NCBI GenBank assembly: GCA_963921825.1
Contig: OY997588.1
Span: 128,309,203-128,373,202 of the forward strand
Length of the DNA: 64,000 bases
DNA from: Erodium maritimum
Lineage: Eukaryota > Streptophyta > Magnoliopsida > Geraniales > Geraniaceae
Direction of reading: 5' to 3'
Below the pieces are notes generated by a model. That model was not told the origin of the DNA and did not search any database. It worked only from the letters and a program-made list of their open reading frames with translations. Every line of letters starts with the position of its first letter. Position 1 is the first letter of the stretch. The position numbers and the translations under genes were made by a program. Of the stretch, positions 56,276 to 64,000 are shown in pieces.

Positions 56276-57174
56276 TGTAAGGACCGCCCCCGGTCGATTC
56301 CGGTCGAACCGGTGATTTTTGGCGAAAGTTGACTTTGGGCCGGAAAAGTCAACCGATGACTCCGGGAGTCATTCGGGACCTTTCCGGGACCCAAAAAGCT
56401 TAGTCATCATTACGGTTAGCTTAGTTGGGTCGTTTCCTTTCAAATGACTGTCTTTGTGAAAAGGTCAAACTCGGGTCAAACTAAGGCTAATTAACGACTA
56501 AACCTAATTAAATTAAAGGTGCTGGAAATTATTAAGGGCAAGGTGGCCCCCACTTGGACACTTGTCCATGTTGGCTTGGAGGAGAAGAAATGGGTCTAGA
56601 ATGACCCATTTACCCTCACGTGAGCCAATATAGAAGAAGGAAAACTATAGGGCATTTTAGAATTTCCTCCATTAGGTTTAAGACCCCTTTTGGGTTGCAT
56701 TTCAGCTCATTATATTCCTTGGTGGCCGAAAATCACAAGAAGGAGAGAAGAGAAGAGCTCAAAAGCTTGGAGAAGAAGCAAGTGGAAAAGGGGGAGCTTT
56801 TTGGTGGATTTCTTCTCAAATCATCTCCAAAATCACTCCATCTCCACCCCCTTTCCATTCCCAAGGTAAGTAATCTCTAAAATCCTACTTTCAATTAAGT
56901 TGGGGTTATGGGTTTCTATGGAAATTGCTTGAACTAGATGGGTTTTGATTTATTTGTTGTTAGATGGTTGTTTTGATGAAGATTAGTGGAGGTTTTGGTT
57001 AGAAATCATTTGGTTGTTGATACTTTGATGAAACCCATTATGAGTATTGAAGTTTGGAGGTTTTGGGTGACTGATTTTGGAGTTTGATGAGGTTGGAAAT
57101 GGAATTTTTGAAGTAGATTTTCGTGGAATCGAAGTTGGGGGAAGAAGAAGGTGTGCTGCCCAGATTTGGCACGG

Positions 57175-57350
57175 AAAGGGCCTTTGGCCGGCCCTCTGAG
57201 CGGCACGGAGAGGGTCCCTGACCGGACCTCTGAGCGGCACGGTCCGGGCTTGGTACCATCCCTATGAGGGGCACGGTCCGAGTCCAAGACCAGCCCTCTG
57301 AGTGGCACGGTCCGGGCCTCTGGCCGGCCCTCTGAGGGGCACGGTCCGGG
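57175..57350. repeat. 34-bp GC-rich tandem repeat in LTR F
   Basis: Reverse-orientation counterpart of the 11819-12062 array in B ('ccctctgagcggcacgg' units), fewer copies. Confidence 0.85.
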
Positions 57351-57574
57351 CCGGGTGCTGGATCTGTGGACCGCCCGAATTGGGCCTTGTTCGGGCCAAA
57401 TTTACCTTTTGACCCAAGTTTTGTCGTTAGGGGTAATTTAGGTATTTCTCATTAAAACCGACCTTGAATGTTTATTAATTCTAGTATTAATTTATGATCC
57501 TAGACTTTATTATTGAGCTCGGAGGAGGAGACTACTAGGCGTTCGTGTGACTAAGCGTTTGGAAAACACTTGAG

Positions 57575-58676
57575 GTAGGGAAGAGTAGTAATTACCACTT
57601 TTAATTAAAGAGTGTTAATAGCATGCATATAGGACGTTAATAACCGGAAAAGTTTTAGCTTGCATATAGGAAGTGATTAACTAGAATAACCGCTTTCAAT
57701 TATGGGAATTGTCGTGCTGTAGAATCACATGTGGCCATGTCGGGCCTTAGGGTTGTGTGTTGGTTGTGTTTGTTTGTGATCGTTAGTCCTTAAATGTCGA
57801 TGTATAGTACATTCCTTGTTTACTTCAAGAATCATGGTATGCGATATGAATGCGATGAATGTGATATAAATGATGATCTCGTGTTATGATCGGGTGAATG
57901 AATGTGTTGAATGTAGTATGAACTGTTGTCTTGTGATATGATCGGGTGAATGATAGACTGATGTAGTGTGTTTGGTAAGTTGTGTCGGTAAGCTTTGATG
58001 GTATGATAAGCTCGGTGTAACGTGTTTGGTGTATTGTTTGCTTACCCCGATGTGCGTTTCCGGGAAGACATCTATGCCGATGTGCGTTTCTGGTATGGTG
58101 TATTGTTTGCTTACCCCGATGTGCGTTTCCGGGAAGAGGAAGACATCTAGGCCGAGTGCGTTTCTGGTATGATGTATTGTGTGCTTGCCCCGATGTGCGT
58201 TTTCGGGAAGACATCTAGATCGATGGGTATTCCAGTATGATGTGTATTATTTCATCCCGATGTTGTGTGTCCGGGAAGACATCTAGACCGAGGGTGTATT
58301 CCGGTCTGATGTATTAGTTTCACCCCGATGCTGGATTCCGAGAAGATATCTAGACCGAGGTGGTGTTCCGATACGATATGTTGAGCTACGTGTGTGGATC
58401 GGAGTATCCCGGTGTACTTGTCTTATGTTCGTGTTATGTTGGGTTGAGTGATGTTCGTAGTAGACGTCGCAGGATAATATTCTATTGTTTATATGTTTTC
58501 TTCGCTTGGTTCCATGGTCGATAATGTTGGGTTCCTGTTGGTTTCCTATTCGTGTTGTCAGTTATTAGTTCATATTCTTTACTTAGTAATTATGGTGACG
58601 CAGCGGAAGTCCATTCCCGTTACTACTTTTTCCTACTGAGCGAAAGCTCACCCCCTCTGTTTTTACTGTTTTAAAG
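57575..58676 (+). other. Putative LTR leader intron, copy F
   Basis: CTTGAG|GTAGGGAAGAG donor and TTTTACTGTTTTAAAG|G acceptor (AAG instead of CAG), 1102 nt. Stem-loop 26 nt before the acceptor. Inferred. Confidence 0.35.
58637..58650 (+). other. LTR stem-loop, copy in F
   Basis: TGAGC-GAAA-GCTCA: perfect stem, GNRA loop, 294 bp from the LTR end. Confidence 0.65.
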
Positions 58677-59045
58677 GTTTCGATGGTGAGTCGGTGTAGA
58701 GGACGTCTCAGAGCTCGGGAGCTCATCGAGAGTCTGGGGGTTTATCTTTTAGTAGAGACGTACTTTCTGTTTATGAACTAAATTGTGTCTTTATTTATCT
58801 GGATTTGAGCTTTGACTCGTGGCATCGAATTTGGAACTAAATTTCGGAGTTACAATTCATTTAATTTTCCTTTTATTATCATTATTTTATCGTTACTTTA
58901 GTTCACGTCTCGAGTCCGGCCAAAACAGGATTTGGGGCGTGACATCGCCGATCATCGCGTGAGGTAACTGTATCAATTATGTATTATATTTACGATTTGG
59001 TTACTTTATGTACTTCAATTTTCATTAATAATAAGCGTTTCAGTT

Positions 59046-59813
59046 TTATCTATTCTTCATTGTTTCTGGACTAACCCGTGTAACACATAGTTCTTCATGC
59101 ACACCTTTGTCCTTCCACACACGTCTCGCTTTCAAGTCATGTATTGTTTTACCAGAGAAGTTCAACAGTGTTCTAATAAGAGCATCACACATATTTTTAT
59201 CAATATGCATCACATCTATTTCATGTCTTCTTTTCAACCTATTCGAATACGGGAGGTCCCATAATATCGAAACATGGGTCCGACACATATTTTTTGGCTT
59301 GCATTGTGTTTTGGAAAAAAAATCTTGGATGTGATGATTGTTAAGGATAATTTTCCTTGTCTTGCATTGTTGTCCCATAAACTTTACGACCAGAAGGTCA
59401 GGCCTTTGATACTCGTTTCTCCCTAACACCAGTGTTGTAATAATACTTCCTGGTGTGATTGGGTATGCGATATTTCTTGTTAACTGGCAAGCCATTCCAC
59501 GCCTCCTAGTAATACATCTTGTTGTGACCGTACTCCCATTGAATGCCATCCATACATATCGGGCATTCTTTTTAAGTTTTAGTCTGAATGCCCCAAATAT
59601 CCCTAAACTAGGGAAGTCGCTGATGGTCCACATGAGTAAGACATGCATCTTGAATGTTTCCTTACATGATGCATCATAGGTCAAAGCCCCAACTTTACAT
59701 AGCTCCAACAACTCGTTAATAACATGCTGCATCAGCGCATTCAGACACTTCTCAGAAGATTTCGGACTTGATATCAACAACGCCGTTAGATTATAATTTT
59801 TTCTCATGCACAT
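59046..59813 (-). pseudogene. CACTA (En/Spm) transposase fragment, tnp2-like
   Basis: The 255-residue frame contains 'HVLLMWTISDFPSLG', 'ARYVWMAFNGST' and 'SILWDLPYSNRLKRRHEIDV' followed by 'MHIDKNMCDALIRTLLNFSG'. The last block matches the 'LPYW..L..RHNLDVMHIEKNV' hallmark of plant tnp2 transposases. The middle (about residues 95-175) departs from the family, which suggests deletions. No CACTA terminal repeats were found nearby. The protein would cut and move CACTA elements; this piece is incomplete. Confidence 0.8.
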
Positions 59814-60494
59814 GTCCGGAGATAAGTTGTAAAGAATGAAACCGAAATACCTACCTCTACATTGGGTCTCTTAGTGATTTACGAGGAGATAATTTTTCCT
59901 TCTAAGGAAAACTTATTCACCATCCAAAGATTGGTAGAAAATCAAGAGATATTGTGAATAAAAATTCAGTCATCAACAGTCAGATAAACAATACAGTTGT
60001 TTCTTAAACCAATCCTTGTGAGAGGTAAAGTTGACCAAGTGCTAATCTTCTTCCATTCTGTAGCAGCTGAAAAGCGTTGTGATCGTTTCTTGACATGGTC
60101 AAAACTTGGAAGTGCCCATAGAAGACGACTCCAAATATGAATCAACAACCACTTTTTATCAACCAACACCTGTTACGACAAGATGATGAAATACTTCATT
60201 GGGGTTTCCAGCATCCATCCGATTTCTTCTTGAAAAACTATTTAGTGTCATTCAATAGATTCGATCCTCCATACGTACTGGTAAGTTCCGCCCTAATATG
60301 AGATTCCTTCTGAGAAGATGACCAAACTCTGTCTCCAACAAGGCTAGTCAGAGTGGGCAAAAGTCTTCCATCCTCGACAATTTTTTTTCCGCTGAACAGT
60401 TCAAAGTGAGAGCCATATCCATTAGAAGACTTTAATCATGTTCGAGTAAAGCTTGGTGCTTATGTTACGAATCCCATGCTAAGTTCCTTAATAA
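59814..60494. other. Unassigned DNA between the CACTA and pararetroviral fragments
   Basis: One short minus frame (59966-60169, 67 residues) has no recognised domain. The plus strand after 60170 reads in broken frames and may be an upstream part of the pararetroviral sequence, but I cannot support that. Confidence 0.35.
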
Positions 60495-60847
60495 ATGATT
60501 ATGAAAAGTTGTTCTATTCGATCTAAAGACAGTCTCATCTATGTTAAAAATGTAATGACCAAGATATTTAAGCCCATCTTGTTAAACGTCTTGGTATACA
60601 TTGATGACGTCCTACCATTCTCTTCTGATGAAAATATACATGCAATGCCTTTAGAAGTATTCATTAAAATAGTCCAACGGTATGACATTATGCTCTCCTA
60701 GAAGAAGATGATTCTGGAGAAACAAGATAGATTTTCTAAACATATGCACATATCCAAAAGAAAGGATCATCTCCAAGCAGACATAGCTATAAGATGTTAT
60801 AATCGACCTAGCATGCTTCATATTAATAGCATAACTAAATCGATAAT
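60495..60847 (+). pseudogene. Endogenous pararetrovirus (Caulimoviridae-like) RT fragment
   Basis: About 70 residues are open, then a stop at about 60699, with recognisable sequence continuing for some 45 residues. The catalytic YIDD motif is present, preceded by a 'MTKIFKPIL'-like segment and followed by a block resembling the 'IMLS.KKM' stretch after YIDD in plant pararetroviral RT. An isoleucine-type YIDD in this context is more typical of Caulimoviridae than of Ty3/gypsy (FVDD/YVDD). Protease, RNase H, movement and coat regions are absent, and the copia LTR begins at 60848. This is a dead fossil fragment. Confidence 0.5.
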
Positions 60848-61223
60848 TGCGGAATTCGTTAAGGATCACTAACCTCCCGTCATAGCCATGAATTAGAACT
60901 TGTTTGGGCTCTTGGTGCTTCTAAGCTCTCCCACAACTTTCTTAATGATGGTGTACCTCTCTAGAATCTGATATGAGAGTGTTTTGGGTATAGTATGTTG
61001 TTGTGTGAGCTTAGGGACCAAGGCCATGTACTTATAATGCATGAGTCTAGCCATCATAGAACACATGACATGGATATGGGTCTAAAAATCTGATGGAATG
61101 GAACCACCTTATGCATGCAATTTACTTTTGGGAGTTGTCCATGAAGCAAGGGAATAGTGTCCATGAAAGACCCTTGATAGACCTTCAAGTTGACTTCATG
61201 AAATAAACAATTAATTGCCAACA
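60848..61223 (-). repeat. 3' LTR of the right-edge copia element
   Basis: Sense start TGTTGGCAATTAATTG at 61223, just after the PPT. A likely sense end is CGAATTCCGCA at 60848, giving 376 bp. The end is chosen from its TG/CA form; no second LTR is available to confirm it. Confidence 0.6.
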
Positions 61224-61236
61224 TTCTCCCACTTGG
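61224..61236 (-). other. Polypurine tract of the right-edge copia element
   Basis: Sense CCAAGTGGGAGAA directly before TGTTGGC. Confidence 0.8.
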
Positions 61237-61492
61237 CCCATATTCCATCATTTGACCAAGCATGAAAAAAAATACATGAATAGCGGCAATAAATCTATCT
61301 TAGTAACGAGAGTTATCTTCCAACTATCACAGTGCATCATGTCTTCCTTAACGCTTACCCATATAATTTAATGAATAAACCCTATGTTTATTCTGGTCCA
61401 AACCATAATGATATATCTCAACCAAATGTGTACACAAAACCAAAATGAGAAATATCCAAAAAATAGAGTTTCGTTCGTTCTTACAACGAAAA

Positions 61493-61984
61493 CTACATAA
61501 GGGAACCAAGTCTCATACTGTTCACATGATCCTTGAACTTTAGTGGTGGCATGCCTTTTTTCAAAGGATCAGCAATCATCAATTCAGTATTCACGTGCTC
61601 AATGACCACTGATTTATCCTTAACACGATCTCTTATGGCTAAATACTTTATGTCGATATGTTTACTTCGACTACCACTCTTGTTGTTTTTAGCCATAAAA
61701 ACTGCAGCTGAATTGTCACAATATATCTTCATGGGCTTAGATATAGGATCCATAATTCTAAGCCCCGAAATGAAACTCTTCATCCATACACCATGCGATG
61801 TAGCCTCAAAACAAGATACGAACTCGGCTTCCATAGTGGAAGTAGCAACTAGGCTTTGCTTTACGCTTCTCCATGATACGGCCCCACCAGCTAACATAAA
61901 AATGTATCCAGATGTTGATTTTCGTGAATCCACACAGCCGGAAAAGTCTGAATCACAATAGCCAATCACTTACAAGCTATGAGT
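61493..61984 (-). pseudogene. copia RNase H
   Basis: 'VIGYCDSDFSGCVDSRKSTS' with the first Asp, 'TMEAEFVSCFEATSHGVWMK' with the Glu, 'YCDNSAAVFMAKNNKSGSRS' with the next Asp, 'KHIDIKYLAIRD' and 'IADPLKKGMPPLKF'. Two stops (about 61970 and 61985) separate it from RT in the same frame. Confidence 0.92.
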
Positions 61985-62875
61985 TCATTTGTACATAAGC
62001 ATGTAGTCCTTGGTGCCTTGAAGGTACCTCATGACTTTCTTTGCAGCTCTCCAGTGGTCTTCACCTGGATTACTCTGATATTGACCCAATATTCCAACCG
62101 CAAATGCTATGTCAGGTCTTGTACAAACCTGAGCATACATCAAGCTTCCAACAACCGAAGCATACAGAATGTGGTCCATTCGTTCCTTTTCGAATTCATT
62201 CTTCGGGAATTGGTTCAAATTGAACTTATCCCCTTTCACAATGGGAGCTACACTAGGTGAACAATTTTTCATCCGAAATCTTTCCAAGATTTTGTTGATA
62301 TAAGGCTCTTGAGACAAACCGAGAACACACTTATGTCTGCCTCTAATGATCTTAATGCCAGTGACATAAGATGCATCACCCATATCCTTCATATAAAATT
62401 TCTTTGAAAGAAATTGTTTCACCTCCCAAAGTAGTCCCTTATCATTGGTTGCAAGTAAGATATCATCTACATACAAAATGAGAAAACAAGTCTTACTCCC
62501 ACTGACCTTCTGGTATATACATTGATCCATGATATTCTCTTCGAATCCGAATGAAGGGATAATATCATGAAACTTTAAGTACCACTGACGGGAGGCTTGT
62601 TTTAACCCATATATGGATTTCTTAAGTTTGCACACCAAATGATCACAAACACTAGAGGAAAAACCTTCAGGTTGAGTCATGTATATCTCTTCCTCTATAT
62701 CACCATTGAGAAATGCTGTTTTCACATCCATCTGATGAAGTTCCAAGTCAAAATGCGCAACCAATGCTAAAATAATACAAAGAGAATCTTTCGTAGATAC
62801 AGGTGAAAATGTTTCATTGTAATCGATTCCTTCCCTTTGAGTGAATCCTTTAGCAACGAGTCTGGCTTTATGTCT
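61985..62875 (-). pseudogene. copia reverse transcriptase
   Basis: 'LHQMDVKTAFLNGDIEEEIY', 'LKKSIYGLKQASRQWYLKF', the catalytic 'LILYVDDILLA', 'MGDASYVTGIKIIRGR', 'VVGSLMYAQVCTRPDIAFAV' and 'KVMRYLQGTKDYMLMY'. All RT blocks are present and the catalytic Asp pair is intact. A stop at 62876-62878 precedes it, where copia elements read N-I-x-R-x-KARLVAKGF. Confidence 0.92.
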
Positions 62876-63256
62876 TTAGATGTTGCCTAATGAGTCTTTC
62901 TTTGTTTTAAAGACCCATTTGCACCCAATGGGTTTTGCACCAAATGGCAACTCGACAAGATCCCAAACTTCATTAGAACTCATGGAATTCAACTCATCCT
63001 TCATAGCATTGTACCATAAATTTGACTTTTCACAACTCATGGCTTGTGAAAATGTTTCAGGATCATCTACGGCTCCAATATTGTAGTCATGTTCTTGTAA
63101 ATACACAACATAATCACTAGGAATCGCCGACTTCTTTATTCTAGTAGATCTCCTTAATGGTTGATCAACATTCTCTTGAGGATCATATTGTACAACCGAT
63201 TGCTCAATGTTCTCAGGCAAATCCTGAGTAATTGGATCTACTTGATTGTCAACAAT
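62876..63256 (-). pseudogene. copia linker and start of RT
   Basis: 'LRRSTRIKKSAIPSDYVVYL' (basic RRS linker), 'SCEKSNLWYNAMKDELNSM' and 'WDLVELPFGAKPIGCKWVFK' are the usual blocks between integrase and RT. Confidence 0.9.
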
Positions 63257-64000
63257 TTACGGAATTCCTTGATTGTCATCAGCTGCTATATGATCTCGAT
63301 TAGCTTGTTGTTCAAAACTCATTTGAGGTGTATCCCTTAAGACAATCACTTGACTAGTTGGAATGGGAGGTTGATTAACTGAATGATCTTTCTCAGGAAC
63401 ACTGTATTGAGATTGATCCCTCCCACTCATCAAGTCATTCTCAAGAAACTTCGCATTTCTTGATTCCACAAATCTAGTGTGATAAGATGGACAATAAAAC
63501 TTGTATCCCTTGGACCGTTCAGCATATCCAACAAAATACACACTAATGGTCCGATGATCAAGTTTCTTTTCTTGCGGATTATAGACTCTTATTTCAGACG
63601 GGCATCCCCAAATGCGTACGTGACACAAACTCGGTTTCCAACCTTTAAATAACTCAAACGGCGTTTTTGAAACAACCTTGGTTGGAACACGGTTTAATAT
63701 GTATGCGGTCGTGTTAAGAGCTTCTATCCACAAGGACTTAGGAAGACCGGAGCTACACATCATGCTCCGGACCATGTCCATTAAGGTCCAGTTCCTTCTT
63801 TCTGCAACACCATTTTGGTCAGGTGAACCGGGCATAGTATACTAAGCAACTATCCCATGTTGTTGAAGTAACCTTGCAAACGGACCAATCGCTTGTCCAT
63901 CCTCAGTGTATCTACCATAATATTCACCACCACGATCTGATCTCACAATCTTAATTTGCTTTCCGCATTGTTTCTCTACTTCAGTCTTAAATGTTTTAAA
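63257..64000 (-). pseudogene. copia integrase, partial at window edge
   Basis: The right end reads 'VEKQCGKQIKIVRSDRGGEY' (second catalytic Asp), then 'YTMPGSPDQNGVAERRNWTL' (Glu), 'MMCSSGLPKSLWIEALNTTA' and 'RIWGCPSEIRVYNPQEKKLD'. A stop at about 63843 stands where relatives have Gln ('QYTMPG'), explained by C-to-T change. The N-terminal zinc finger is beyond the window. Confidence 0.92.

Larger units (their letters stand above)
56271..58949 (+). mobile_element. Solo LTR F with near-perfect TSD TCACC/TCGCC
   Basis: The LTR is 56276-58944 (2669 bp), from TGTAAGGACCGCC to GGGGCGTGACA. Flanks TCACC (56271-56275) and TCGCC (58945-58949) differ by one G/A change at a CpG. Same family as B, opposite orientation: it shares the 34-bp GC-rich array (57175-57350) and the 65-bp minisatellite (58040-58380). 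The open frame 56620-56880 is leader sequence. Confidence 0.88.
60848..64000 (-). mobile_element. Ty1/copia element, 3' part, continues past the right edge
   Basis: From right to left on the minus strand: integrase, RT, RNase H, PPT, 3' LTR. The pol pieces lie in one frame interrupted by a few stops (63257-63259, 62876-62878, 61985-61987 and one near 63843). The YVDD motif is intact. The 5' half is outside the window. Confidence 0.92.

Overview
The window is plant nuclear DNA, most likely from a eudicot; nothing in it fixes the species. It holds Ty1/copia and Ty3/gypsy chromovirus elements, plant-type LINEs with endonuclease, RT, zf-RVT and RNase H domains, a CACTA transposase fragment, a piece of an endogenous pararetrovirus and a fold-back MITE. 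These make up nearly all of the 64 kb. Only one ordinary host gene is convincing: an intact single-exon gene for a small uncharacterised protein at 46941-47345 (+), with TATA boxes upstream and AATAAA downstream.

Layout. 1-900: no clear gene. 909-1124: fold-back MITE. About 1130-4665: decayed Ty1/copia element on the minus strand, whose RT active-site region is deleted, abutting an RRM-like ORF (4695-5138). 5.1-6.4 kb: old copia remnants. 6396-9499: solo LTR A1. 10162-12951: solo LTR B (TSD GACCT). 14373-32711: a LINE bounded by a perfect 16-bp TSD, with its 5' half inverted relative to its 3' half (twin-priming structure). Solo LTR A2 (TSD CCTCC) lies inside its RT, and a complete Tekay/Del-like chromovirus (14848-26286, TSD GACAA) lies inside A2. 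34128-45904: a second LINE-like insertion carrying only ORF1, with a 17-bp TSD. It is interrupted by a solo LTR (35936-45251, TSD GGGTC) that itself holds two more solo LTRs, A3 (TSD GGAGC) and C (TSD AAGGG). 46.9-47.5 kb: the host gene. 47.6-48.0 kb: LINE 3' fragment. 49241-54906: solo LTR D with solo LTR E inserted in the opposite orientation (TSD CTGCG), giving a palindrome of about 5.5 kb. 56276-58944: solo LTR F. 59.0-59.8 kb: CACTA tnp2 fragment. 60.5-60.85 kb: pararetroviral RT fragment. 60848-64000: 3' part of a second Ty1/copia element running off the right edge.

The LTRs named A to F, the outer LTR and the Tekay LTRs (eleven copies) have related ends: TGT(G)AAGACC at the sense start and GGGGCGTGACA at the sense end. 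Nine occur without internal sequence. All eleven carry a short stem-loop of the form TGAGC-N4-GCTCA, 273-321 bp from the sense 3' terminus. Its loop is GTAA, GAAA or GCAA (GNRA class) in eight copies. The stem-loop sits just before a T-rich tract and CAG. A conserved GAG|GTAGGG donor-like motif lies 1.0-1.7 kb upstream of that. I read this as a possible spliced leader intron with a structured 3' splice-site region; it is the most interesting candidate for an undescribed system here.

No CRISPR array, rRNA gene or tRNA gene was seen. Coordinates of TSD-bounded elements were read base by base. Element ages, clade names and the intron model are inference.
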